DNA of 64,000 nt from Pseudactinotalea suaedae (GTDB lineage Bacteria; Actinomycetota; Actinomycetes; Actinomycetales; Beutenbergiaceae). The first letter of the stretch is position 1. Each line of letters begins with the position of its first letter. The stretch is taken from NCBI RefSeq assembly GCF_009733815.1, contig NZ_WNXY01000008.1:62001-126000 (forward strand). Direction: 5' to 3'. Of this stretch, positions 17,424-25,919 are shown piece by piece. Made by a program: the position numbers and the translations under genes. The notes beneath the pieces are model-generated. The model was not told the origin of the DNA. It searched no databases and saw only the letters and a list, made by a program, of their open reading frames with translations.

Positions 17424-17819
17424 GTGACGGCTGGCCTGCTCGACACCTCGGTGGTCGTGGACTGGCACGACCCGGCGGTCGCGACCGCGCTGCCGGACGA
17501 GCTGGCGATCTCGGCCATCACGGTGGCCGAGCTGACGGCCGGTACCCACCTGGCGCGTGGGCCCGTCCAGGCGTCGCAACGCCAGGCACGGCTCCAGGAG
17601 GTCGAGGCGCGCTTCGAGCCGATCCCTTTCGACGGGGCTGCCGCCGTCAGCTACGGGCTCGTCGCGGCGGCCGCGGTCGCTGCCGGGAGGACCACCCGAC
17701 GGCGGTTCGCGGACCTGCTCATCGCCGCCACCGCGCACGCGAGCTCGCTGCCGCTCTACACGCGCAACCCGGACGACTTCGCCGGGCTCGAGGATCTCGT
17801 CGAGCTCGTCGGCATCTGA
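17424..17819 (+). CDS. VapC-like PIN-domain ribonuclease, orphan
   Basis: A 131-residue PIN protein with the acidic metal-binding residues of the family: LLDTSVVVD at the N-terminus, VAELTAG, and FADLLIAATA, then TRNPDDFAGLEDL at the end. Such proteins cleave RNA, usually tRNA. The start is a GTG at 17424. No VapB antitoxin gene is found in the 137 bp upstream, which instead hold the 41-bp repeat and the DUF5615 fragment. It may be an orphan, or its antitoxin has been lost. Confidence 0.8.
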   Translation: MTAGLLDTSVVVDWHDPAVATALPDELAISAITVAELTAGTHLARGPVQASQRQARLQEVEARFEPIPFDGAAAVSYGLVAAAAVAAGRTTRRRFADLLIAATAHASSLPLYTRNPDDFAGLEDLVELVGI

Positions 17820-17957
17820 GAGCGAAGGACCTACGCGCAGCCGACGCCGTCACAGTCGCGCCGTCGGCATACCGGTATCCCCGAGCAGCACCACACCCCC
17901 GTGTGCCACCCGCACCAGGTTCCCCTCCTCGAGCACGAACCATGTCACTGTGAACGC

Positions 17958-18890
17958 ATGAGACCCGATGCAGGAACCTACGACCTCGAGGATCTGCGGC
18001 GGCGGGTCATGCAGACACAGGGCGGGGCGGTCGACGAGAGCATCCCCGAGCTCGCGGACGCGGACCCCGAGCTGTGCGCGCTGGCACTGGCGCTTCCGGA
18101 CGGGACGGTCCGCGCCACCGCGCAGGCGGACGCGCCGTTCAGCGTGCAGTCGGCGGTCAAGCCGTTCCTGTTCGCGATGGCCCTGCGTGACACCGACGGC
18201 GACGCCCTCGACAGCATCGGGATCGAACCGACCGGCGAGGCGTTCGACGCGATCAAGCTCGAGAGCGGGACCGGCCGCCCACCGAACCCGATGGTCAACG
18301 CCGGAGCGCTGCTCACGGCGTCGCTCATCGACGGCAGCGACGTCGACGAACGCGACGAGCGGATACTCCGAGGCCTCTCGGCCTTCGCCGGGCGCCGGCT
18401 CGAGGTCGATGAGAGCGTCGCCCGCAACGAGCACCTCCTCGGCGACCGCAACCACGCGCTCGCCCACCTCATGCGGGCCGAGGGAACCCTGCACGTCGGT
18501 GCCGACGACGCCGTCGCCGTCTACGCCCGCGCGTGCGCCGTCCTGGTCGACGCGGAGGCGCTCGCGGTGATGGGTGCGACGCTCGCCTGCGGCGGGGTGA
18601 ACCCGGTGACGGAGGAACGCGTCGTCTCGCCGACCGTGGCTCGCGACGTCATCTCCGTGATGGCGACCTGCGGTGTGTACGACGGCTCCGGACGATGGAT
18701 GCGGGCGATCGGCATCCCGGCGAAGTCCAGCGTGTCAGGAGCGATCGTGCTCTCCGCCCCGGGGCGACTCGGTGCCGCCGTCGTCAGTCCCCCTCTGGAC
18801 GGTCACGGAACCAGCGTGCGCGGAAAGGTCGCCTGCGACGCGCTGAGCATCGAGCTCGACCTGCACGCGTTCGGAACAGCGGCGTGCTGA
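17958..18890 (+). CDS. glsA: glutaminase A
   Basis: A 310-residue serine-dependent glutaminase. The catalytic S65-A-V-K68 motif sits in FSVQSAVKPF, followed by NPMVNAGA, CGVYDGSG and GIPAKSSVSG, all diagnostic for the family. It hydrolyses L-glutamine to glutamate and ammonia in the cytoplasm. The ATG at 17958 is the start expected for family length. Transcribed alone. Confidence 0.92.
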   Translation: MRPDAGTYDLEDLRRRVMQTQGGAVDESIPELADADPELCALALALPDGTVRATAQADAPFSVQSAVKPFLFAMALRDTDGDALDSIGIEPTGEAFDAIKLESGTGRPPNPMVNAGALLTASLIDGSDVDERDERILRGLSAFAGRRLEVDESVARNEHLLGDRNHALAHLMRAEGTLHVGADDAVAVYARACAVLVDAEALAVMGATLACGGVNPVTEERVVSPTVARDVISVMATCGVYDGSGRWMRAIGIPAKSSVSGAIVLSAPGRLGAAVVSPPLDGHGTSVRGKVACDALSIELDLHAFGTAAC

Positions 18891-18943
18891 CGAGGTCGGT
18901 GTGCGCCAGGTCCGACCGCAGACGCCGCGGCTGCCCGACGCCA

Positions 18944-18994
18944 GTCACCACTCGACCGTGTCACGGACCGGTGCTATCGCAGCTCGATGAGCTT
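18944..18994. repeat. DUF5615 gene 3' end and flank, source copy of the 17282 fragment
   Basis: Covers the last codons (KLIELR, stop) and about 30 bp downstream of the DUF5615 gene. It is the intact counterpart of 17282-17331. Confidence 0.65.
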
Positions 18995-19303
18995 CTGCCC
19001 GCTGTCGACCAGTTCGACGATGTGCTCGAGCAAAGGACCGAACCACGACAGGAGCGCTGCACTGCGCGTATTGCCGATCCTGACCCAGACGATGGCGGGT
19101 GCCTCGCCGCGCATACCGAGCATCAGCGAGAAGTCCTCGTCCTTGGTAACGATGACTGCGTCTCTATCGAGCGCCAGCCGCCAAAGCTCTCGATCTGAGA
19201 CGTTGTGAGGACCGATGTCGTGGACATGTTCCGCTTCGTGGCCGTGGTCGCGGAGATATTGCGCCAGCGCCGGAGGCGGCTGGGCATCCACCAGAAACCG
19301 CAT
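18974..19303 (-). CDS. DUF5615 PIN-like toxin
   Basis: A 109-residue Mut7-C/DUF5615 protein: MRFLVDAQ at the start, then an HDIG-like turn and VIVTKDEDF. These carry the conserved acidic residues of the PIN-like fold. It starts 2 bp after the DUF433 stop and is co-expressed with it. DUF433/DUF5615 pairs are predicted toxin-antitoxin modules in which the PIN-like partner is the RNase toxin. Confidence 0.85.
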   Translation of the reverse strand: MRFLVDAQPPPALAQYLRDHGHEAEHVHDIGPHNVSDRELWRLALDRDAVIVTKDEDFSLMLGMRGEAPAIVWVRIGNTRSAALLSWFGPLLEHIVELVDSGQKLIELR

Positions 19304-19305
19304 CC

Positions 19306-19530
19306 TCAGGACGCGGTCAGGATCGCGTGATCTGCCTGGGCTGCGGCGTACTGCAGGGACGCCCTGATGTCGTCGGCCTCCAGGTAGGGATAGTCCTCGA
19401 GGATCTCTGCCTCGCTTGCGCCGGCCGCCAGCAATGAGAGCACATCACTGACTCGCATCCGAGTGTCCCGGATCGCCGGGCGGCCATGGACCACGGCCGG
19501 GTCGATCGAGATGCGGTCGAGGAGCGACAT
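19306..19530 (-). CDS. DUF433 antitoxin
   Basis: A 74-residue DUF433 protein with the typical IDPAVVHGRPAIRDTRMRV start and an HTH-like second half (SDVLSLLAAGASEAEILEDY). It should bind DNA at its own promoter and neutralise the DUF5615 partner encoded immediately downstream. Confidence 0.88.
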   Translation of the reverse strand: MSLLDRISIDPAVVHGRPAIRDTRMRVSDVLSLLAAGASEAEILEDYPYLEADDIRASLQYAAAQADHAILTAS

Positions 19531-19580
19531 ATAAGAATGCTAGTGCGCTGCGGGCTGCCGTGTTCGGTTCCTGTGCTGTG

Positions 19581-19637
19581 GCGGTCGACGGCGATCGCGG
19601 ACCTGCTCCTCGACTCGTCGAGGTCGCCGGCATCTGA
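19581..19637 (+). pseudogene. vestige of a VapC PIN-domain gene
   Basis: GCGGACCTGCTC matches the intact VapC ADLL codons, and the following bases through GGCATCTGAG match the last codons and stop of the same gene at 17783-17820. The part between is missing and the frame is broken. It looks like an internally deleted VapC remnant beside the DUF433/DUF5615 pair. Confidence 0.5.
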
Positions 19638-19652
19638 GCTGATGGAGGTCCG

Positions 19653-20951
19653 TCAGGCCTCGACGGCGTGGGTCTCCTCGTGCGTGGTGACCCAGAACCG
19701 CGCGGCGACAAGGAGGCCGATCGCGAGCAAGGCGGAGGTCAGCATGAACGGCCAGGTACGGTCCATGCCGGAGAGCCACCCGCTGATCCATCCGAAGGGT
19801 GCCGTGACGAGCATGACGGCGGTGCGCTGGATCGCCATCACCCGGGAGCGCTCGTGCCGGTCCACGTGGAGCGCGACCAACGACTCGGACAGCATGAACA
19901 GCATCCCGGCACCGAAGGCGTCCAGCACCAGGCAGACGGCGAGGAGCAGGTAGGTCGAGGTGACCGCGGCACCGCCAGGGTCCGGGATCGTCACCAGCAG
20001 CACCTGCCCCACGAGGTACACCGAGAACCCGATCACGGTGGGGGCCTTGAGGTGCCGGGCGTGGGTGAGCAGCGGGATCAGCGTGAAGAAGAACAGCACC
20101 GACAGCAGCGACCGCACCATCGGGAAGAACGGCAGCAGTGCGTCGGGCACGCCGAGGCGCTGGTTGATCACCACCTGCCAGAAGGTGGCGTTGATCAGCG
20201 TGACGGCGCCCACGAGGGCTGAGACCACCAGCGCGAAGATCGTGCCCTTGGAGCGGATGATCAGCCCGAGCACGCTGCGGTACTCCCACAGCGACTTCCA
20301 GATGCTGACGCCGCGGGTCTGCTCCATCCGGACCAGCCCGGTCCTGGTCTCGGTGGTGTACCGGTACAGGAGCCAGATCTTCAGCGCCATGATGACGAAG
20401 GCGTTGATGTAGAGGATCCGCACCGCGAGCTCGAGGCCGAGGTTGGAGACCAGCAGCGCCGCGATCGGGGCGAACAGCGCCGAGAAGTCCCCGGCGACCT
20501 TGACGAGCGAGTAGACCTTGGGGATCTCGGCGCGGTCCACGTCCTCCACGAGCAGGCAGTCCCAGGAGTTCTGGGTCACCTGCCAGGCACCGTTGATCAC
20601 CGCCGCGACCAGGAACCACCAGAAGTTCTGCGCAAACGCCCACACCAGGCAGGGGATCGCCCAGGCGACGATGTCGAACATCGCGGTGGTCCGCCGTCGG
20701 CCCAGCTTGTCGGTGATGACCCCGCTGAGCAGACCGAAGACCACCTGGGAGAGCATCGAGATGGTCGCCAGCAGCCCGATCTGGGTGTCCCGGACCCCCA
20801 GGGCCAGCATGAACACCGACGCGTACGGCAGCACCAGCATCATCGACAAGCCCCACATGGGCTCGGTGTAGACGGAGGCGCGACCGTTGCCCCGCAGGTT
20901 CAGCAGGGTGGCGATCATCGGGTTGCGGGGGCGCGGCACCGCAGGAGTCAA
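19653..20951 (-). CDS. MFS transporter
   Basis: A 432-residue major facilitator with 12 predicted helices, the cytoplasmic loop GVITDKLGRRRT between helices 2 and 3 and a long central loop. It reads from a TTG at 20951, with a possible ATG at 20918. It is divergent from an SDR gene, with a perfect inverted repeat (20982-20996) between them. Substrate unknown. Confidence 0.83.
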   Translation of the reverse strand: MTPAVPRPRNPMIATLLNLRGNGRASVYTEPMWGLSMMLVLPYASVFMLALGVRDTQIGLLATISMLSQVVFGLLSGVITDKLGRRRTTAMFDIVAWAIPCLVWAFAQNFWWFLVAAVINGAWQVTQNSWDCLLVEDVDRAEIPKVYSLVKVAGDFSALFAPIAALLVSNLGLELAVRILYINAFVIMALKIWLLYRYTTETRTGLVRMEQTRGVSIWKSLWEYRSVLGLIIRSKGTIFALVVSALVGAVTLINATFWQVVINQRLGVPDALLPFFPMVRSLLSVLFFFTLIPLLTHARHLKAPTVIGFSVYLVGQVLLVTIPDPGGAAVTSTYLLLAVCLVLDAFGAGMLFMLSESLVALHVDRHERSRVMAIQRTAVMLVTAPFGWISGWLSGMDRTWPFMLTSALLAIGLLVAARFWVTTHEETHAVEA

Positions 20952-20981
20952 GCCCTACTGGCGCGGATTGTCCACTTGGTT

Positions 20982-20996
20982 AGAACCGGTGGTTCT
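20982..20996. promoter_or_regulatory. palindromic operator candidate
   Basis: AGAACC-GGT-GGTTCT is a perfect inverted repeat in the 178-bp divergent region between the MFS and SDR genes. No regulator gene is adjacent, so the binding protein is unknown. Confidence 0.45.
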
Positions 20997-21129
20997 GACG
21001 GCCACCCGCGAGGTCCCGACCTTGGTCCCAGGAAGTGGCGAGGGTCCGACGTGACAATGGACGCACGGAGCTCGCACTGATGCGGTGCGGCTCGACCGAA
21101 CAGCGTTGGACTGGAGGCGGGTGAGTGAG

Positions 21130-21936
21130 ATGCAGGTCAAGGGCAAGGTGTTCGTCGTCACCGGTGGTGGCAACGGGATCGGCCGGGCGGTCGTGCTCGA
21201 GCTGCTCCGCCGCGGCGCCCGGGTTGCGGCCGTGGACCTCCGCGGGGAGGGTCTGGCCGAGACCGCGGCGCTGGCCGCGGCTGGCGACCGGCTGAGCACG
21301 CATGCGGTGGACGTGACCGACCGGGACGCCGTCGAGCGGCTGCCCGAGCTGGTGACCCGGGCGCACGGCACGATCGATGGCCTGCTCAACGTCGCTGGCG
21401 TGATCCAGAAGTTCGTCCCGTTCTCCGAGCTCGGCTACCCGGAGATGGAGCGGGTGGTTGCCGTCAACCTGTGGGGCGTGGTCAACACCTGCCATGCGTT
21501 CCTCCCGGTGCTGCTGGAGCGGCCGCGCGCGAGCATTGTCAACGTCTCCAGCATGGGCGGCCTGGCACCGGTGCCCGGCCAGACGATGTACGGCGCCAGC
21601 AAGGCCGCCGTCAAGCTCTTCAGCGAGGGCCTCTACGCCGAGATGCAGGGCACGAACGTCGCGGTCACGACCGTGTTCCCGGGTGGCGTCGCCACGGGTA
21701 TCGCCGAGAACTCAGGCGCCTCGAGGCCCGGGCAGGCCGAGCGCGCCGGTGAGACGGCCTCGACGCTGACGACGGCGGCCTCTGCCGCTTCGCAGATCGT
21801 CGACGGCATCGAGAAGGGTGCCTTCCGCATCGTGGTCGGCCGCGACGCCACGATGGTGGACCGGCTGTCCCGGCTGGCGCCACGCAAGGCCGTGGAGATG
21901 ATCGCGTCGAGGATGAAGTCGCTGACGGCTCACTGA
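21130..21936 (+). CDS. short-chain dehydrogenase/reductase
   Basis: A 268-residue SDR with TGGGNGIG, NVAG and the catalytic YGASK preceded by VSS. The C-terminus is extended with a basic helix, as in SDRs acting on lipids or aldehydes. A GGAGG at 21113-21117 lies 12 bp before the ATG and 3 bp before an in-frame GTG at 21121, so the start is ambiguous by three codons. Divergent from the MFS gene. Confidence 0.85.
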   Translation: MQVKGKVFVVTGGGNGIGRAVVLELLRRGARVAAVDLRGEGLAETAALAAAGDRLSTHAVDVTDRDAVERLPELVTRAHGTIDGLLNVAGVIQKFVPFSELGYPEMERVVAVNLWGVVNTCHAFLPVLLERPRASIVNVSSMGGLAPVPGQTMYGASKAAVKLFSEGLYAEMQGTNVAVTTVFPGGVATGIAENSGASRPGQAERAGETASTLTTAASAASQIVDGIEKGAFRIVVGRDATMVDRLSRLAPRKAVEMIASRMKSLTAH

Positions 21937-21961
21937 CACGCAGCCGGCCGAGCCGGTCGGC

Positions 21962-23008
21962 TCACCAGCGGGTCGAGTCCTGGTCCGTACGACGGCGATC
22001 ACCGCCGTCGATCTCGGGAGCAGAAGGCACCAGGCCGAGCCCGAACGCGGCGAACGCCTCGGCACCGAGGAAGCAGTGGATGCCGGCGATCCGTCCATCC
22101 CGCACGCGCAGGACGTCGATCGACAGCGCGTGGGCCTCCGGGTCGCCGGGTCCCTGGACGTAGTTCGCGACGGCGGGCGACCCGTTCGCGCGGGTCGACA
22201 CCAGCGTCCAGGTGCCTGGCCCGGTCGGCCCGAGCAGGTGCGCGAAGAGCGCCTCGGCCTGCGCCAGCCCGCGGCTCGGCGCCTCTGGGGGCATGCTCAC
22301 CCGCACGTCCTCGCTGAGCAGCGCGAGGATGCCCGCGACGTCGCCGCGGTGGTGGGCGTCGACGTAGGCGCGGACGATCTCGTCCTCGTCCCCGGTCGCC
22401 GCCGGCGCGCTCACGTCCTCGATGCGGGCGCCAAGTTCGCGCAGGCGCGCGTGGGCGCGCTGGAGCAGACTGTTGACGGCGGTCACGGTGGTCTCGAGGA
22501 CCGCCGCGCTGGTCACCGCGTCGAGGTCGAGCAGGTCCCGCGTGACCACGGCCGCTCGCTGTCGCGGGGGCAGGTGCAGCAGCGCGGCTGTCAGGTAGAG
22601 ATCGGTGGTCTCGGCCTGCGACACGATCGCGGCGGGGTCATCGTCGTCGGGAAACGGGTCGATCCCGCTCTCGTGCTCGAGCGTCTCGACGATCGAGTCG
22701 CTGGGCTGCGCGCGCCGCGCGTGGTTCTTGAGGAAGTCGAGGCAGGCGTTGGTCGCGATCCGGTAGAGCCATGTCCGCGCCGACGCCGCACCGCGGAACC
22801 CGTCTCGGTTCCGCCAGGCCCGCAGGAACGCCTCCTGCGTGAGCTCCTCCGCGTCGGCGAGCGAGCCGGTCATCCGGTAGCAGTGGGCGAGCAGCTCGCG
22901 GCGGTGGGAGCCGACCAGCGCGGTGAAGTCCTCCTCGCCGGCGGCGCCGCCCGGGGTGCGCAGGTGGGTGCTCGGCACGGGCGCCTCCACCTCCTCCAGC
23001 ACGCTCAT
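21962..23008 (-). CDS. SigG-like ECF sigma factor with SnoaL domain
   Basis: A 348-residue sigma factor of the SigG/TIGR02960 group. Region 2 carries HCYRMTGSLADAEELTQEAF, region 4 spans roughly residues 145-195, and a SnoaL/NTF2-like domain occupies the rest. The SnoaL tail is thought to replace an anti-sigma factor by sensing a ligand. Its ATG at 23008 overlaps the stop of the SnoaL gene upstream, so they form one unit. Confidence 0.87.
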   Translation of the reverse strand: MSVLEEVEAPVPSTHLRTPGGAAGEEDFTALVGSHRRELLAHCYRMTGSLADAEELTQEAFLRAWRNRDGFRGAASARTWLYRIATNACLDFLKNHARRAQPSDSIVETLEHESGIDPFPDDDDPAAIVSQAETTDLYLTAALLHLPPRQRAAVVTRDLLDLDAVTSAAVLETTVTAVNSLLQRAHARLRELGARIEDVSAPAATGDEDEIVRAYVDAHHRGDVAGILALLSEDVRVSMPPEAPSRGLAQAEALFAHLLGPTGPGTWTLVSTRANGSPAVANYVQGPGDPEAHALSIDVLRVRDGRIAGIHCFLGAEAFAAFGLGLVPSAPEIDGGDRRRTDQDSTRW

Positions 23009-23445
23009 GGCACCAGGCCGGTCGCCGCGGCGCCGGTCGCGTTGTCGACCGGGAACGAGACGTGCTGATGGATCATCCTCCACGCGCCGTCGACGCGGCG
23101 GAAGATGCGCGTGCCGCGCGACCACATGACGACGTCGGTGCCGCCGGGGTTACGGCCCGCCATCCGGTTCAGCCCCCACGTGACGGCGACGTCGTCCCGG
23201 ATGATCACCCGCAGGTCCGGGACCGTCCACTCGAAGTCCTCGGGCTGGTGGTCGAAACCGCGGCGGCACTCCTCGCGCAGCCCCGCCACGTCCGTGTGCT
23301 GCAGCGGTGCGGAGTGCTCGTAGGACACGATCTCCGGCGAGATCGGCGCCATCGACGCGTCGAGGTCCTTGCGCCGGCTCGCGGCGAACCACGCCTGGTA
23401 CAGCTCACGGATCTCCTGCTCGGCGATGGCCTGGTCGGTACTCAT
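23005..23445 (-). CDS. SnoaL-like (NTF2-fold) protein
   Basis: A 146-residue SnoaL/ketosteroid-isomerase-like protein: an N-terminal helix pair (ELYQAWFAASRRKDLDASM), then a beta sheet ending in WRMIHQHVSFP. Such proteins bind or isomerise small hydrophobic molecules. It is co-transcribed with the SigG-like sigma factor, which has the same fold at its C-terminus. Confidence 0.85.
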   Translation of the reverse strand: MSTDQAIAEQEIRELYQAWFAASRRKDLDASMAPISPEIVSYEHSAPLQHTDVAGLREECRRGFDHQPEDFEWTVPDLRVIIRDDVAVTWGLNRMAGRNPGGTDVVMWSRGTRIFRRVDGAWRMIHQHVSFPVDNATGAAATGLVP

Positions 23446-23524
23446 GTCGCTCCTGCTCGGTGAGGGTGTGTTGTCACCGATACAGACGAGCGAGGACGCC
23501 GGACTCATCGCCCGACGGCGGCCC

Positions 23525-24319
23525 TCACCCCATGCCGGCCATCGTCCGGCCGGTCTCGACGTAGGTCTTCAACGCCGAGATCACCAGGGAGTTGCCGCCG
23601 TCGACCTGCTGCTCGGTGGCGCTGCCGACGGGCACGTCGGAGTGCGTGATCGTCACCCGGGTGAGGTTCTCGCCCATGGACTCCAGCGTCCACTCGTAGG
23701 TGGAGACCGGGTCGGCTGCGGTCTCCGGCGACCACGTGGCGCTGAAGGTGTGGGCCAGCCGCACCCCCGGCTCGATCGCGGTGATCTCGCCGGCGATCAG
23801 CGAGCTGCCTTCGGCGTCGACCCACTCGATCGGGCCGCCGACCTGCCAGTCGCTGCGGACGACCCCGCCGAAGAACCAGCGGCGGGACTGCTCGGGGTCG
23901 ACGATCGCCTGCCACACCTTCTCAGCGGTGGCCTCGATGACGGCGGTGGCGACCAGGGTTCGGGTGGTGGACATGGGTTCTCCTTGCCTCGTGCGCCCGG
24001 GTTCGAGGTGATCGCGCAGCCGGGCGAGCGCGAGCCCGGCGAACGCGGAGTAGTCGTCGAGCCAGCGGCGCGCCAGATCGACGATCGGGGTGGGGTTGAG
24101 ATGGACGAACCTGCTGCGGCCCACCTTGCGGGTGATGACGAGCTCGGCGGCCTCCAGGGCCCGCAGGTGCTTGAGCACCGCGTGCCGGCCCAGCTCAGGC
24201 AGGACCCCCTCGAGATCGCGGACCGCCTGCCCGTCGCGCGCGCGCAGGGTGTCCAGCAGCGCACGCCGATGCGGGTCCGCGAGCGCGCGGATCGTGCGAT
24301 CGAGGTCGGGTGCGGGCAC
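23525..24319 (-). CDS. ArsR-type HTH fused to SRPBCC (AHSA1) domain
   Basis: A 264-residue protein with an ArsR winged helix (about residues 1-105, DPHRRALLDTL and GRHAVLKHLRALE) and an AHSA1/START-like domain (about 117-264, WQAIVDPEQSRRWFF). In most actinobacteria these are two adjacent genes. Here they share one reading frame, yet AAGGAG precedes an internal ATG at 23974, so the second domain may also be made alone. Starts at a GTG. A perfect operator lies 12 bp upstream. Confidence 0.82.
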   Translation of the reverse strand: MPAPDLDRTIRALADPHRRALLDTLRARDGQAVRDLEGVLPELGRHAVLKHLRALEAAELVITRKVGRSRFVHLNPTPIVDLARRWLDDYSAFAGLALARLRDHLEPGRTRQGEPMSTTRTLVATAVIEATAEKVWQAIVDPEQSRRWFFGGVVRSDWQVGGPIEWVDAEGSSLIAGEITAIEPGVRLAHTFSATWSPETAADPVSTYEWTLESMGENLTRVTITHSDVPVGSATEQQVDGGNSLVISALKTYVETGRTMAGMG

Positions 24320-24330
24320 GCGTGGACTTT

Positions 24331-24350
24331 AGGTGACCAAACGGTCACCT
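24331..24350. promoter_or_regulatory. ArsR operator
   Basis: AGGTGACC-N4-GGTCACCT is a perfect 8-bp-arm inverted repeat, 12 bp before the ArsR-SRPBCC start. The form is typical of this ArsR subfamily's autoregulatory sites. Confidence 0.7.
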
Positions 24351-24387
24351 GTCAATGCTTAGCACTCAGAACCAGACGTTGCTTCGT

Positions 24388-24410
24388 TATGAGTACTAGA
24401 GTTACTCATA
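24388..24410. promoter_or_regulatory. Fic gene operator candidate
   Basis: TATGAGTA-N7-TACTCATA is a perfect inverted repeat ending 20 bp before the Fic ATG. The Fic protein has a C-terminal winged helix, so autoregulation is plausible. The site is degenerate in the duplicated copy near 28.29 kb. Confidence 0.6.
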
Positions 24411-24429
24411 CAACGAGAGGGCCTCCCGT

Positions 24430-25623
24430 ATGAGTGACGCGATCCGGGGCGCTGGCTCGACGTGGCCGGCGGTCCAGCCGGTCGCGCAGATCTGGCACCC
24501 GACTGCCACGCTGGGGCGGGATGCGGGCAAGCCGTACGAGGCATCGCTCTCAGCGCGAATCGCCGCCCTCACTCCGAGGCTGGCTCCGGAGACCGCAGCA
24601 CTCGCGCGCGATGCGACGGCTGAGCTGACGCGATTCGACGCCGAGCTCGGTCATCGCGTAGAGACGTTCGCACCGCTGCTGCTCAGATCGGAGGCGTCGT
24701 CGTCGTCCCAGATCGAGGATCTGACGGCCAGCGCTCGGTCGATCCTGACCGCCGAAGCTGGGGGCAAGGGCAGTCGCAACGCCGCCGAGATCGTTGCCAA
24801 CACCCGAGCGCTGACGGCGGCGATCGACCTCGCCGGCCCGATCGCGACCGAGCACATGCTGCGCATGCACGCCGTCCTGATGCACGACCAGCCGCAGCAC
24901 ACGCCGGGTGAATGGCGTGCGGAGCCGGTCTGGATCGGCACGCGATCGGACTCGCCGATCGGAGCCGAGTACGTGGCAGCGCCTGCCGAGGCGATCCCGG
25001 ATCTGATCGACGACCTCGTCGCGTTCACCGCCCGGTCGGACCTGGACCCGTTCGTCCAGGTCGCGATCGCGCACGCTCAGTTCGAGACGATCCACCCGTT
25101 CCCCGACGGCAACGGCAGGGTTGGCCGTGCACTCGCGCAATCGATGCTGCGGCACGCCGGCATCACCCGGTCCGTCGCCGTGCCGGTCTCTGCCGGGTTG
25201 CTCGCCGACCTCGACGGCTACCACGGAGGTTTGACGGCCTACCGGTCGGGCGACATCGAGCCGATCGTCTCCTCGTTCGCGCACGCGGCCTCACGCGCCG
25301 TAGCAAACTCTCGACAGCTGGTGACCGAGCTCGACGACATCCACCGGGACTGGTCCGCTCGGCTCACGGCCCGCAGGTCGAGCAATGCATGGCGACTGCT
25401 CGATCTCCTCATCTCTCGCCCCGTGGTCACGGCAGCGACGGCGGCGGAGGAGCTCGGCGTCAGTCGACCCAACATCTATCCTTCGCTGCGACAGCTGGAG
25501 GAAGCAGGCATCGTCCAGTCCCGGCGCGAGCACGGCTTGGGTGACTTCCTCTGGCGAGCCGACGACGTCCTCGAGGCACTCGATCGCTTCGCCGCGCGAG
25601 CAGGGCGGCGTGCTCGCGGCTGA
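24430..25623 (+). CDS. Fic-family AMP transferase with winged-helix tail
   Basis: A 397-residue Fic protein. The catalytic motif H222-PFPDGNGR is complete. An N-terminal SSSSQIED segment (about residues 89-96) resembles the (S/T)xxxE inhibitory helix of class II Fic enzymes, with Asp after the Glu. Residues ~310-370 form a winged helix (VSRPNIYPSLRQLEEAG). It should AMPylate a protein target and probably represses its own promoter. Confidence 0.88.
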   Translation: MSDAIRGAGSTWPAVQPVAQIWHPTATLGRDAGKPYEASLSARIAALTPRLAPETAALARDATAELTRFDAELGHRVETFAPLLLRSEASSSSQIEDLTASARSILTAEAGGKGSRNAAEIVANTRALTAAIDLAGPIATEHMLRMHAVLMHDQPQHTPGEWRAEPVWIGTRSDSPIGAEYVAAPAEAIPDLIDDLVAFTARSDLDPFVQVAIAHAQFETIHPFPDGNGRVGRALAQSMLRHAGITRSVAVPVSAGLLADLDGYHGGLTAYRSGDIEPIVSSFAHAASRAVANSRQLVTELDDIHRDWSARLTARRSSNAWRLLDLLISRPVVTAATAAEELGVSRPNIYPSLRQLEEAGIVQSRREHGLGDFLWRADDVLEALDRFAARAGRRARG

Positions 25624-25680
25624 GTCGGCCGACATGCCGATGAGAGGCGATGGGCCACCGCCAGGTCGGTGCCGCTCAGC

Positions 25681-25890
25681 TCACCGGGACCGCGTGAGCT
25701 GGTCCCGGCGGCGGGTGAGGTAGGCGGTCTCGGCGGCGTTGCCACCGAGCGCGATCGCGGCGTCGTAGGCGGCGCGGGACTCGGCGCTGCGACCGAGCCG
25801 GCGCAGCAGGTCGGCGTGGGTGGCGTGGAAGGCGCGGTAGCCGGTCAGGGCGTCGGCGAGGCGATCGACGGCGGCGAGCGCCACGTCCGG
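25681..25890 (-). pseudogene. C-terminal fragment of ECF42 sigma-factor gene
   Basis: The reverse strand encodes about 68 residues nearly identical to the end of the sigma factor at 29560-30795, including FHATHADLLRRLGRSAESRA. The rest of the gene is absent because a low-GC insert begins at about 25895. It is a by-product of the tandem duplication and cannot make a sigma factor. Confidence 0.85.
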
Positions 25891-25919
25891 TCCGACTGGA
25901 CATGTTCACTCGATGCTGG

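Larger units (their letters stand above)
24364..25894. repeat. tandem duplication copy A (Fic plus sigma 3' end)
   Basis: Homologous to 28264-29773 across the Fic upstream region, the Fic gene and the last ~70 codons of the sigma-factor gene. Copy A has an intact Fic gene but only a sigma fragment. It ends at GTCCG, where the low-GC insert begins. Confidence 0.75.
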
